Shown: piece by piece, positions 48,671 to 60,338 of the stretch
Layout of the letters: every line of letters begins with the position of its first letter
Numbering within the stretch: position 1 is the first letter of the stretch
Source: Marsupella aquatica
Taxonomy: Eukaryota > Marchantiophyta
Direction of reading: 5' to 3'
Length of the DNA: 64,000 nt
Assembly: GCA_973895155.1 (NCBI GenBank)
Contig: OZ316895.1
Span: forward strand, 24,614,001 to 24,678,000
Notes under the pieces: generated by a model
What the model was told of the DNA's origin: nothing
Seen by the model: only the letters and a program-made list of their open reading frames with translations
Databases searched by the model: none
Made by a program: the position numbers and the translations under genes

Positions 48671-50788
48671 ACCAATTGAAGAGGGTTCCCATGATGATGA
48701 CAGGCTGAAAACCTAAAAAGTACCCTGCACTTGAAATTTTGGGCGCAGGGAAAGTTTTATAATTGTTTCTCACTATGTTGAATGAGGATATATCTTGGGC
48801 ACTTGGTTGTTTACAGCAAAGTTCAGTTCATGATCAGATTGTTCTTCAGCATTGATCAATCAACCTCAGCAGCAAGGTGTACTTCTTAAGGGTTGATTCA
48901 GCTTTATTGAGCTCAGCTTTGTTCAGCTTCATTTACCTGAGCAACCACATGAATTCACCAGGCTTCATTCAGTTTCATTGATCATGGTTCAATCAGTTTC
49001 TTTAGCTTAATGACTCATCCATTGTGGCTTCTAGAAGGTCTGATGGCAATAAGGGAACTTTATTCAGGGCAACAACAGGTCTTTGGAAAGTCAGTTATGG
49101 ATCATTGTACCCGCTGCCCTAAGTATGAATCATGATAAGAGGTTAAGACCTAAGAATGAGCTTTTTTGTCCAGCAGTCTCTGGCACAGTGGGAGATCATT
49201 CGAGTAGGGAGGCAGAGCTGCAGAGTTTGAATCCCTATAGGCATAATGCTGTTTCACACAAGGGTTTAGATGAAGCTTATGACATTTAGAAAAAAAATGT
49301 GGATCTTTCAGTTTTTCCTGGCAAGAGGTGAGCAGGGGACTTCCAAAAGCCATTACTTCCAAAAGCCATTAATGATTTTCCAGTGATATGTTTCCCTCAT
49401 TCTAGAAAAATTAGATTGGAGAGGCGGTTAGATTCCATGCATGATTCCCGCTGACTGTCAGGCATAGCGTGATAGCACACTCCAGCAAGTACCCCCTGTT
49501 CAGTACCTAGGTCAATCCGAGCCTCATATTCGGTAAAACCTGGTGTTTTTTTAAGGGAAAAGAACTATTTAGAAAGAAAAAGAAATATTTGTTTTTCTTC
49601 TGTCTCTCTCTCTTGCCATTAATGATTGAGTGTAGGCTTGTATCTGTATAGCTTGCAATTCCTATACCAATCTATCCGGATGTACTGATTTGAATTGTAC
49701 CATTATACTTTAGGCACGTATTCCTAGATGTTTGCCTAAGTTTATAGCCTGCCCCCAGTATTTGATAAATCCCACAGCCCAAGAAACTGACACAGAGAGT
49801 ATAAATCGCTCTTGTGGATTTCATACAAAACTTTATTTGTAAGCTGACAGAGACTCCTTATCGGCAATTGGATATTAGAATTGTATGAAAATTTGGACAC
49901 ATATTTACAGCTCACTCCTGATCAAGGTTTCCACATACTAGCGTCACTCTCAGTGTGTGATGTAAAATACCCTTGGGCTCCCGCCTTTGGACAATATATC
50001 CTTGACTGCTTTACTCTATTCTTCACTACAAACAAGAAACTAACAAGGGGAGGGACAACCAGCAAGGCATGCTTTGCGGTCAAAAAATTGATTAGATTTA
50101 CTTCCCAGCAGACATCATACTAAGGCAGAATTTAGTCCAGCCAAAATGTTTCATGAGAGGAGTTTTTATGGTATTTCACTGCCACCTAACCAAAACATGT
50201 GTTGACAATGTATTTCAACTGGAAAGTAAGGTTTCTAGAGCACTTCGCCCCATACAGTTTTTTCAAACCCTTGCTTTTTGGATTTAAATTTCCTTCCAAT
50301 ATCACCATAGGGCCAGCATATATTCCCAGGCTGGTCTATTCGGAACTTTGAAATGGTGAGCTTGGGGTTAGAAGTTTTATAATTGATTACCTAGCTACGC
50401 CTAAGGCACTCTAGGCGTCAACAAGGGCCTCCCCTACTACGTGTGCGGCACCCACCTGCTCCCCTGAGAGCTAACAAACCAAAAAAAACCTGTCAGTAAG
50501 AACTTACGTATATTACGACTGGAATCGGGAACGTTCTCGACAGACATGCTGTCTTTTGGATGGAATACAAAATGATCGTTCAAAGCAAAAAAGTTGTCGA
50601 CCGATTGAAGAACAGGAAAAAGGAAAGAAAAGTTCTCGACCGAGCAGAGTTGAGTAGTTAACTTGCGGTCGACAGCCCAACAGACGCTAGCAAAGATGTG
50701 TTTGGGACGGTCAACTGTATCCCAGGGGGGTCCACATGACTATAATTACAATGCGATGGCGGGATCGAATACAAGCGCCATAGATAGA

Positions 50789-50885
50789 GGCTTCTTGAGC
50801 ACGGCACAGTCACGACGATCACGCGCTGCGATGGAGGAGCTATAGGGGCTTCTTGAGCACTGCACAGTCACGACAATAACGCGCT
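50789..50885. repeat. Tandem duplication with 58-bp spacing
   Basis: GGCTTCTTGAGCAC, GCACAGTCACGAC and ACGCGCT recur at 50789 and 50847 with a few substitutions. Confidence 0.8.
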
Positions 50886-53096
50886 TGTGATTGGTTCCAG
50901 GAAAGGCTGCAAAATGGCGTCTGAAAGGCATCCTTAGAGAGATTTCCACGTGGGTGCATCCCGGCTTCAGTTTCTAGATATTTCAGATAGGTCGATTGAT
51001 TTCCTAAGAAAACACTTCCAAGCTGGTTTTGTACTAAATGCACAACAAAATTTGGTCTGAGGAATAATTTCCGGACTGTATTGTGCCCCTCCTATTCTAA
51101 TCAATAAAAAATTAAGTCATCCAGTCACAAATCTGTCCGAGTGGTCTGACTACAGGCAAACGCGAGATGTCGAGTGGCCTGACGGGCACACAAATGAAGC
51201 TGAGAATCGTTTTCATAATACAGTACAGAAGTAACAGTCATTGATCGACTAATTGTATATCGGAGGTACCTAACTTGATGGGAATCATGGGTAACAAGCA
51301 GCATCCTGTCGATGACATTCAACGCGATGTGACTTACGAAATCGTATCATTTGAACCTGATCCTGATGAATCAGCAATCTGTTCTCTAAGCCCAAATCTT
51401 TAAGTATCTTCCCAAGCTGTGAAAAATTTTGTTTCAACTTAGGGCTGATCTATGTGACACTTTGCAGGAAGACGGGTGTGATGATTGATTGACTTCTGTC
51501 AGACCCTACTCCTATTAGAGAGTTACTTGTCAAGTTAGGGCTGTCACAATTAGCCGGCCAATTGGGTAGACCATAGCCGGATACAGAAGGGACAAAGCAA
51601 TGTCGGCAGAAAACACGGAGCTCCAAGAAGATTAAAGTGATGTGAAAAGAAATAGTCTTGCGCGATTATGATGGCCAAATCTAGGAGTGGGTGGGTTGGT
51701 AGAAAATGCTAGATACAGCAGATCGAAAACCGTGTACAATATCACTCGGGAAAATGAGGGTAGCAATCTATTGTAGAGGAACGGCTGCTTAGAGCAGAGC
51801 AAGAGGAGTTTTAGTGTAGGTCAAGCAGCAGACCTCCAGGACTGGTTTGGCAGCCGCGCCACGTGTGGATCGTCCGAGCGCAAGAGCCGTGTTCAGCGCG
51901 AACAACGAAACCGCAAAACCTCCTGCTCATGAAATATCTACGACGCTAGGATAAAGATACTCCAATTCGTGAGGTGGAGACGCCGACAACTGGGTTCCCT
52001 GGCTTTCGACGGATCTCGAGGACCATGCTTTGGCACAAGGAAGGCACGGCCATGTGGCATCTCACAAGTCCCTTCAATTTGCCATGTGGTTTCTCGCAAA
52101 TTATAAACTTGCCGAGCTTTGGATAGCCGGTCCCGCCCTGGCATGCGGGAAGTTTTCCCACCATCAACCCCGGCCCGGACAGCAGAGCCCTCGCGAAAAA
52201 GACAGATTCCTTCCGAGCTACAACAAAGTGTATCGCCTCATTCGCAATTGATGACCACATTTAGTTGATTCCTCGTCATTCCTCAGAAGCTGGTAAGTTG
52301 GTAGGTAACTCAAGCTTACTTTGGTGCATGTACTATAGGTAACCTCGTCCATGGATTACCGTGAGTCACGCCTTGACCGAGCTACCCTGGTCTGTGTCTG
52401 GGGACTCGGGCTTTCGAGGCTCATGGACGTGGCTTGCAACCGAATCAATTGCGGCCCCGCCATGTCCTCCACCTTTCCTCTACAAGTCGGTAATGCAAGC
52501 TTTTCGACGTCAACTAACAAAGTAGGGGCGGCTCTAAACTTATTGAGAAGCCCTTTTTCCCGTCGATGTTTGAGAAGTCCTTCCTTCCCTGCAAAGATTT
52601 CTAAAAATTTGTTCGGAAGTCTTTTGCGATAGACCTTGACGACGTTAACAATTTAACCATCAAGAAAATATTCGTGAAAGAGTACGTTTCGAAGATGGAA
52701 CGCCAGGTCGCATCATTTCCGTTAAGCATGACCTTGATCGGATTTACAGTAGGCCAATTGTGTGCGCTGCACCAACAACCCAAGTGTGGTCAGTTTACAG
52801 GGAGGTAGGAACTCGAGGGCGGGCAGACTTACGGATATATTTACGGAGCTTTGGGTTATGGATTGTGACGACTGTAGCAGCTGGGGCCCAGAGACAAAGA
52901 CATCGACCACCACTAAGCCTGAGGCCTGCCAAATCATTGCCGTGTGTTACTTACGGCCGTGAAGAGCTAATACGACGAGGCTCGCAGCAGAATCACCAAT
53001 TCCGTTAATTATCTTCAGCCCTTAAGACAGCGGTCAGTGTAACTGGGCCCCAAACCTTCACAAATTTTTCTTTCGTTTCTTTAGAAGTCAATTGGC

Positions 53097-53142
53097 ATCG
53101 GTAGACACCTTTCACCACTATCGGTAGACACCTTTCACCACT
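53097..53142. repeat. Perfect tandem duplication of a 23-bp unit
   Basis: The unit begins ATCGGTAGACACC and ends TTTCACCACT. Two identical copies lie head to tail. Confidence 0.9.
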
Positions 53143-54649
53143 GCGGTAATCCTAAAGCATCCAATGGACTCCCTTACTTTGCTGCAGTGTAGATCAATTG
53201 GGCCCAAGATCTTCTTGTCACGGATCTATTAGACAACAAAACACAAAGTGACCACCCCTCGAGTTCCTGTAAAGCCTCCCTTATCTACTTCCGTCGCGCT
53301 CTTCCGTCAGGAATGTTTTGACAGCTCTAACGGTACGATGAACAGTGTGTTAGCAGAGACAGGCTCGGCTCGAGTAGTCATGGGGAACAGAACTCACTAG
53401 TGTACAGGCGAACAGTCGCTAGATCCATGTCTATCCTATCTATACTTCAGAAAGACTCGCCTAGCTACAGTAAAGAAAAGCCGACTACCTGGCTTTATAA
53501 AACACTCCTTTTTAGCATTTCCCAAGCAGGATTTGCTGCCCCCAGTCATTCATATTTCGATTCGTGGGGTGCCTCTGCCGGTCAATCAGGCGTAAAATGG
53601 GGCCTCGTTGACCACTGTACTTGAGGCCTGTCACGCTTTCTAATCATCAATTGTTATCAATCCGCCTCCAGTCCTCCACTGCCAGCCAGTTTTCGTTGAG
53701 TAACCACTTTACTACAGTTTCTCAATATTGAAGCTCGGAGCCAGCCGCCCAATCAGCCGTGCCCAGTGCCCATCACTCCCTCCTGCAAAACCTGGTTTAC
53801 AAAGGCTGGAAAATGGACCAGTGACAGTGGGGATGGCGAATAGGGTCCCACCGCGGACGTGCTGTCCATGCCCCGGTCAGAGCTAAAACCTAATTTGCTA
53901 TTCTCTCCCATAAACCTAGAATTGTTTCCGCAGAATAATTTGGTTCTCTCCGGTCACCTCTACAAACGTTTATTTTCCCAAAGTGAGTGAGTGTGTTTCA
54001 CCGAAGCGGTGGGGACATTTGCTGACGAGCGAATTCCTTGCATTGCTGCCAGGTGTGTAATCCGACGTAGAACCATAGATCGGAAGATTTTTCCTTGATC
54101 CTGCCCTAAGTCCAGCATTCTCACCAGTTTGGACCGCGGCTGTTTCAGTGCTTTAGAAGTTTCCGGACGATCCAGAGTACAACGGTGATTCATTCCGTAT
54201 TTTATCCCTTTAGTGGCTGCAGGCGTACTTAAGCATTGTGGCAGCAGATGTTTCTGTAGTATTAACTGTTCATATTGCCAGTCTAATCTGAGTTGATCTG
54301 AACTTAATCTCAGACATCACGCCGACTAAGTTTCCGAGCTGCTGCTGAGCCCAATCTTTTCACAAGGCACGCGTGTGTGAGTGTGTATCTTTTCCAACGT
54401 CTTGGAGCCTCGGTCGTCCTTGTGTCGACTATTTCACTCAGTGTGAGCCGATGGCGCGTATTGCAACATGATTCTCGACGCTGTTCTTCGGTGCTCAACG
54501 TCTAGTTGATGAATTGGTAGCTCGACTCTGTGGACAAGGTTCCCACGCTCTTCCAGTTTTCAATTCACCTGGCCGATCATCATCGCTTCAGCGAGAAGCA
54601 GAGAAACCCTGCCAGCGAGAACGGTTTCGTATCTTAGAGTCTAGCCACA

Positions 54650-55378
54650 ATGTCTCTCTTCCGAAATTTCTTTGGTGGAGGAAACGACCGATCAAGGTTT
54701 ATGTATGAAGAAGACGAAGAAGATTATGCAGTCGACACGGCTGCACCGCAATACATCAGGTACCGAAGTCGAGCGACTTACCCGTCAGCGCAATCAGTAG
54801 CTCCCCATGTGGGATCGACATTGGATCCTCTCGTCGATTATCGCGACCCGCCGCGCGTAATGGAACCGCGGATGGTCGAACAGCCACGAATATTGAAGCC
54901 GGCGCGTGTCGTGCAGGAGGTGCGGGCCAACCAGGCGCACCCGGTGCCCATGGTCCATGTGCAGCAAGTACCTGCCGCGTTGAACCACGTGCATCGAGTG
55001 ATGGAATTCAGAGTGCCACTTTGTTGCGAGGGTTGCCAGGATCGGATCATGAAGCACTTTCGTCGTGTGAGGGGCGTCGAGAATGTGTCATGCGACCTCA
55101 ATAGGCACAAGGTGACTATCCATGGGTATGCTCCTCCTCACGAGGTATTGAGGATTTTGCGGAAGCAGTTTCCTCGTTCCGAGTTCTGGACTCCCGAGCC
55201 GGTGGTTGTTGTGCAGAAAAATCAAGGTCCGCCGCTACGCAAGGTGACCGTCGTGGAGCCGCCCGGGACCAGACATACCCCCGTGAATGTCGTCGACGAA
55301 ACTGGAACTAGGCATCCGGAGGTGGCTGTCGAGCATGTTCATACCACCACCCCCAGGCCGGGAGTGCGTGTACATTAG
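54650..55378 (+). CDS. Long HMA-domain protein with extended head and tail, gene 4
   Basis: The single exon encodes 242 residues, starting at the ATG at 54650 in a fair context (gccacaATGTC). The head opens MSLFRNFFGGG, then an acidic patch (residues 19-26, YEEDEEDY) and a long Arg/Pro/Val-rich region to about 115. The HMA fold lies at about 117-180: MEFRVPL, Cys125-Cys126-Glu-Gly-Cys129, VRGVENVSCD, HKVTIHG, and FW at the end. Genes 1-3 stop here; this protein adds about 60 residues with two diverged repeats around GTRH (206-209 and 219-222) and a Val-Glu-His run. The tail GVRVH is not a CaaX box. The extra regions look disordered and could bind partners. The role is soluble metal or partner binding, inferred from the family. 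Confidence 0.88.
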   Translation: MSLFRNFFGGGNDRSRFMYEEDEEDYAVDTAAPQYIRYRSRATYPSAQSVAPHVGSTLDPLVDYRDPPRVMEPRMVEQPRILKPARVVQEVRANQAHPVPMVHVQQVPAALNHVHRVMEFRVPLCCEGCQDRIMKHFRRVRGVENVSCDLNRHKVTIHGYAPPHEVLRILRKQFPRSEFWTPEPVVVVQKNQGPPLRKVTVVEPPGTRHTPVNVVDETGTRHPEVAVEHVHTTTPRPGVRVH

Positions 55379-55748
55379 CTCCCTCCTTCTCTCAAAACTG
55401 TGACAGTTCTGACGTTAATCTATTGAGGTAGCATACCACCATCCCAAGTCAATTTTGTGGGGCAGCTGGCTGTCTGCTGGAGATTTTCTTCATCTCAGTC
55501 TGTGTGGCGAGGATCATGCTAGCGAGTGCTCCAATTCGAAACGACAGCATGTTTGTTGGACATATGGGAGGGAACCTAGCGTGATATGTCGATCTCTCTC
55601 GGAGGTCTGTTTCAGTTACTACTTGTAACGATGTCAGTATTTAGTTCTAGATTAACGATGTAGGTAGTACCAAATGCTGGCCTTTAGCTATGGGCACTAG
55701 TGCAGTTCATACTGTGAACCATTTCATAGGATCTCGACCTTCAGCAGG

Positions 55749-55871
55749 TGGCTTCAATTTTCAATATGCACCCAACCGTTCACGTGGATTTCAGCCTGGA
55801 CCTTTGACCGGAAAATATTGGTTCAATTTTCGATACGCAACCGAGCTTTCACATGGATTAACCTGGAGCTT
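55749..55871. repeat. Diverged duplication of a ~55-bp segment
   Basis: Two segments (about 55749-55803 and 55820-55871) share TTCAATTTTC, ATA(T/C)GCA, CACATGGATT or CACGTGGATT, and CCTGGA. The copies start about 70 bases apart. Confidence 0.65.
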
Positions 55872-56051
55872 AGGCTGATCATGAAGATTTCAGGTGCTCT
55901 GCGGCCAGCTGGAGAGGTTTTTTTGCCGACATCTATTGTCACCGGCAGTAGTCTTAGATAGTGTACATATTATCGACAGAAGATGTTCAACATCTTATTC
56001 AGTGCAGAGTATGTTCGTTTTTCATGTACATATCTCAATCTTACCTGTGGC

Positions 56052-56273
56052 TTGAGCAGTCACCGTTCAGAAATTGTGGACAAAAGAAATTAGCTCAAAT
56101 TATCGAGAACTGAATCTGAGCGAAATGTATGTAGTAGTCAAATGTGTGTCATATGCGATGTTTTGAGCAGTCACCGTTCAGAAATTGTGGACAAAAGAAA
56201 TTAGCTCAAATTATCGAGAACTGAATCTGAGCGAAATGTATGTGGTAGTCAAATGTGTGTCATATGCGATGTT
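56052..56273. repeat. Near-perfect tandem duplication of a 111-bp unit
   Basis: Copy 1 (56052-56162) and copy 2 (56163-56273) both begin TTGAGCAGTCACCG or the same with one flanking T. They differ by about one base (GTAGTAGTC against GTGGTAGTC). A second, 21-bp duplication built on GCGATGTTTGC-GATAATATT follows at about 56267-56308. The near identity marks a recent event. Confidence 0.9.
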
Positions 56274-57606
56274 TGCCGATAATATTGCGATGTTTGCTGA
56301 TAATATCTCGACATCCGCTCTTGTAGTAGCAAACTCAAAGCAATGCCGTCGTGCACTGGGAAGCAGATGTACGCAAACATTAAACTTGCATCAGCCATAC
56401 CTAGTTCTGTACGTAGCGACCGTGCTTTAACATATTACCCTCGATCACCCTCGTCCCGTCTCGTTTTATTAAATTTGCATTCAGACTGCAAAGAAAAATC
56501 GCGCTCGCAAGAGTACGTCCTGCAGGATTGTAAGGTTGTAGGTTTCTGTTATTACTGAACTATGCACGACATATCTAAGTTTGTTTGTTAGTCATTACTG
56601 AACATTATCAATTACTGATATTTTCATACGATGACTTCGCATTCGTAGAAAGCATCTCCAAAAACTCACTGATTAACTGTAATTGCAGCTACCAATGAGT
56701 GAAAGCTCAATGGTTCTCGATGGCTCTCACTGCATCTACCAATTGGTGAAAGACCTGATCTGTTAATCATTCAATGGGACATTCAATGCGGTGCTGGTCT
56801 CTTCAGTTTGTAGTCATGGTAGTGAGGACTATTACTGTCGTCAATCGAACACTTCTCATCATTGGCAAACACTTCATCGTGCGTCTCAATTTTTCGAGCA
56901 GAAATCGAATTTCAATGGCAAGCATTATACATTTCCCGAATTTGGCGTGAATGACTAGAAATTTTAAGAGTCCAGGGAGTAGTGAAGTTCGACGAAATTA
57001 GCGTGACGTACAGGAAATAAACACGTTTGGTAGGTATCAAAGGAAATACTATTATAATTAATGGCCACACTGGATTTAATTAAGGCCCGGCACGCAACCG
57101 TTCCGAAAATAGCAATGCACATGGTAAAGAAAGTCAGAAAGTACCTTTTGACAAAATAATGTACAGTCAGTTTCTGAGTTTCATCAATCTCAGCGAGGAC
57201 TTTTGTATACATCAGTTCTCTACCGGGCCCCTGGGTGTGTACAAACGCAAATTTCGGAGAAGCTGATGACCTGGCCCCATGTTCGTCTCCAGATGTCCTG
57301 GTCCACAGTCCACACCACATGCCGTAGCAGAGAATTCTGAACTTTCCCGCGTTTCGAGAATACCACTTGTCTGATTAGCACCTGAAGTAGCAGAGAAATT
57401 TCAAGTTGTTTGTCCTGTGTTTAGAACTTGATGCACTGGCTTCAAAATTACCATTCTCCGCCTCTTGGAGTCTTTTAGTAAAATTCTAGGAATATTTGCA
57501 GTATGTCAGGGAAATTTATTGGTGGCCTATTTCTGTTTGCAGTTGCCCAAGAAACTTCACTCCAACGTCAGCTAGAGCGACATTGTCCATCTCCAACTTC
57601 ATATGT

Positions 57607-57873
57607 TTAGATTGTCATTATTATTATTATCTTTTCTCCCCCTCTCTCATAGCACTTCAAATTCTTATGGAGTCCATGTGTCATGATCTTACATGGACAA
57701 TCTTGGTGATTTCTTTCCCATATTTTCTGCGAATGGTTGAATGCCACACCTAGAAACTGATATCTACTGCTTTTTCTGATTAGGTGGGCCTTGGCCCTTC
57801 CCAAAGCTATGCAGCGCTTTTTCGAATTAGTTTCTAGTAAGATCTGCACCTTACTAGCAGGAGGTGATGACAC
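57607..57873 (-). pseudogene. LINE reverse transcriptase fragment
   Basis: The frame contains SKVQILLETNSKK, then RYQFLGVAFNHSQKIWERN, then CKIM and KNLKCYERGG. The order fits the region after the YADD site in plant LINE reverse transcriptase: a Ser-x-x-Lys-x-x-x-x-x-x-x-Ser block, YLGV-F, W, and the K-L-x-x-W thumb. About 80 residues remain, with no flanking catalytic blocks. It differs from the LINE at 24-30 kb (FLGVAF against YLGCPS), so it derives from another family. The match is by eye and moderate. Confidence 0.45.
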
Positions 57874-58739
57874 CAGACACCAGCCAGCTCAGCTTACGTA
57901 AGTTATTTGTCACATGTTGCACGGTGGAATAATTAAGGTTACAAATATTTACTAAGATGCATATAGGGCCATGCTTATCCTGTGAAACCTCAAAACAAAA
58001 CCCTCACCAACACTCGTGTCGTGATGATCGTCTGTAGGTTCGATGATTATTATCTAATGCAACGCTATTGGAGGACGTGTGAACGTCCTATCCATGTCCG
58101 TGGCATTCACAAGACACAGGATGCACTCTTCGTTATTCTACCGAGAAGAAGGTACTGTACTGCCATTTGACTACGCACATTTGAAATGAGCAGAGCGTTG
58201 AAGTTTTTGTGTCTGTTCAAAGCGTCATGGCTCTTCTTCTTTTTCCAACCTTAAATCATCATAAATATGTTTTGGGGGCTTTTGTGAGCTAAACATCACA
58301 ATAACACTGACTCCCACAATTCAGGCAAACTGTCCTCGGGACTGCTTTGGGTAGAGCGAATTGTGAGAAGGATAAATAAACTCCAAATTTTGATAACCTT
58401 TTCTAGAGTTAAGGAGGTTTTGCATAGGTTTGGTGCCAAAAAAAATGTTTTTTTATTTATCATACTTAAAGTTAAGAATCAAATTCAAATTCTTCGGTTG
58501 TACCTTTTCACTCTTTGCCTCACAAGCAAAAAAATATATAATAGGAAATGTTTTTGAGTGAATTTCCAAGTAATTGTGCAAAATCAAATGGCTATACGGT
58601 AAGCGTGAGTAAATATTTGTATCCGGCTTACTTTAATCTAAAGCCCTCTTACGAGGCATTGTCCTCAGAAAAAGCACCTTGGGCAGATCCCTGTTCTGTC
58701 GCTTTACTCAGGGCGATGCTCTTGTGCTGGATGGCTTCA
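57874..58739. other. Stretch with no recognisable gene
   Basis: Low-complexity AT-rich frames only (such as 58363-58557 plus). Nothing else is recognised. Confidence 0.5.
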
Positions 58740-59540
58740 CCTATTCTTTCCTTGAAAAGAGCTCCACCTAATTTTAATTATCACGAGAGTCGTGTCAATC
58801 ATCACACGTTATCTACAGTAACGGGCATTAACCCGGGGATGGATAATTCTCTCCTTGATAAGAGCTTCACCTAATTTCGATTATTATGAGAGTCGTGACA
58901 ATCATCATCATCACACGGTATCTACAGTTGAGGAAAGGACTTAACAGGACCCTCTAAGATCTCCTGGTCCCCTGGACTTAACAGACCCCTATGTGACAAA
59001 AAGACTTAATAGGACCCTTGTGCCTACCTATTTTGCTCAGATCTTGATGGCATTGACTTAATAGGACCCTTGTGCCTACCTATTTTGCTCAGATCTTGAT
59101 GGCATTTTATTCACAAGGGTCTGGTTAAGTCCAGAAGATGCCAGAGGGGTCCTGTTAAGTCTTTGTTTGTCTACAGTGATTGGCACTATAACCAGGGGAT
59201 GGGGATGCTTTTTTTATTTGTTGTTTTGTTTTTTTGCCTTGAAAAACCAGAAGAATGGGGCTTTGGATGGGGATGCTCTTAGAATGACTTCCCCGTGAGT
59301 TCTCATCAAAATGTGAGCATATACTCTGTATTGTCACTTCATACCATCATATTCATTGAAGTCACATTTTTTGGTGTACAATTTCGAGTGTGAGTTGGGC
59401 CTGCACTTAATCTTGATTATCATGAGAGTCGTGTCAAATCTTCACAGATAACAAGTATGTACAGTGATTGGAAAATAGTAATTAGCAGTACAGTCCGAAG
59501 TTGGGGATGGACGCCCTTTAGATTGTGTGTTAGGCCAGAT
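58740..59540. repeat. ~100-bp repeat family, three or more units
   Basis: Units contain GAGCT(C/T)CACCTAATTT, AT(C/T)A(C/T)(C/G)GAGAGTCGTG, CACACG-TATCTACAGT and CCAGGGGATGG or CCCGGGGATGG. They begin near 58752, 58852 and 59399. Unit 2 is split by the element at 58929-59169. The third unit is more diverged. Confidence 0.7.
58929..59169. mobile_element. Small palindromic element inserted in a repeat unit
   Basis: The 241-base insert is flanked by perfect 8-bp duplications TCTACAGT (58921-58928 and 59170-59177). Its two ends are inverted versions of AAAGGACTTAACAGGACCC. Unit 1 of the surrounding repeat shows the site without the insert (TCTACAGTAACGGGCATTAACC near 58813), so the limits are well supported. 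Inside, a 52-bp segment beginning GACTTAATAGGACCC is repeated in tandem (59003-59054 and 59055-59106). No coding capacity. Eight-base duplications fit a hAT-type miniature element. A related GGGTCTGGTCAAGTCC motif occurs at 62748. Confidence 0.7.
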
Positions 59541-60248
59541 GTTCCGTGGGCACCCTCCACTTCCGCTTCTCTTTGAGGCAGAAAAGGATTGCTTTGTCAG
59601 AACGAGAGGAAACGGAACGTAAGATATCAAGTATCTTCAGACCAGGACCTCTGCTTGGGGTTTAATTAATTAAACGAACTTCTCAACCAGCTGTGCCAAC
59701 ACAACAGAGTGTGAGAGAGATACTTTTTGGTACCCCGAGAGAGTGTCGTTTAGGTTTGGCGGTACCGGTATGGGATCGACTGTACTTCAGCATGGCTGTT
59801 ATTTAAGTAAAACACCAAACTTCAGCAGTTTGCTAGACGGAAGCACGCTGCACTATTTCCATGGTGCCTAAAGATTCAGCGCATTCTGACATTCACCCAG
59901 TTCCCGTTCACTGGGATGTCATAAGTGCAGAATAGGAGCTCTCCTGCCACTTCCCGCGTGCAATAATAATTACAGGAAGACGTGATTGTACGGTTCCGTA
60001 TAGAGAAATTGTGCAAAATTATCTGGCTAATAGTTATGAAGTACTGTCAGCACAATCATGATTCATCCGTTTCATGAATGGACAGTCCACTGATTCAGTA
60101 TTATTATTGTAGTCGCACGTCGAAGACTCGAAGAGAGAATTGCAGCACGTGCTTCTTTTCCTCACTCGGACAGAGAAGTCCTTCACATAAGGGTATCTCA
60201 AAAACTGGGCATCTCAAAAGTGGCATCTCAAAAGTGGCTGCGGGACAA

Positions 60249-60312
60249 AGTTATGTATTAGGGTAATGCAGGTCTGGGCGAGTTATGTATTAGGGTAATG
60301 CAGGTCTGGGCG
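60249..60312. repeat. Perfect tandem duplication of a 32-bp unit
   Basis: The unit starts AGTTATGTATTAGGG and ends GGTCTGGGCG. Two identical copies lie head to tail. A 17-bp duplication based on GGCATCTCAAAAGT lies just upstream (about 60209-60238). Confidence 0.9.
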
Positions 60313-60338
60313 CAGGGTTACTAGGCTGTAACCCTGCG
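60311..60338. repeat. Perfect 11-bp hairpin
   Basis: CGCAGGGTTAC and its exact inverse GTAACCCTGCG are separated by TAGGCT. It begins at the end of the 32-bp duplication, and its left arm overlaps the last two bases of that repeat. Confidence 0.85.

Larger units (their letters stand above)
48671..54649. other. Stretch upstream of HMA gene 4, no other gene seen
   Basis: Short frames only, many overlapping on both strands in the CG-rich part at about 51840-53010. It holds two short duplications (50789 and 53097). The leader and promoter of gene 4 should lie in the last few hundred bases. A TATTTTAT at about 54199 is a weak TATA candidate. Confidence 0.45.
55379..57606. other. Downstream of HMA gene 4, no other gene seen
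   Basis: The 3' untranslated region of gene 4 should begin here. Two tandem duplications are listed separately. Frames up to 118 codons (56964-57320 minus) show no domain. Confidence 0.5.

Noticed and set aside
48957-48970. ACCAGGCTTCATTC, identical to 14 bases of plant miR166
   Set aside because: The rest of the mature sequence does not match on either side, no partner arm for a hairpin is visible, and the area is full of related CTTCATT motifs.
54514-54708. 64-codon frame overlapping the start of HMA gene 4
   Set aside because: It is in another frame, shows no domain, and lies mostly in the presumed leader.
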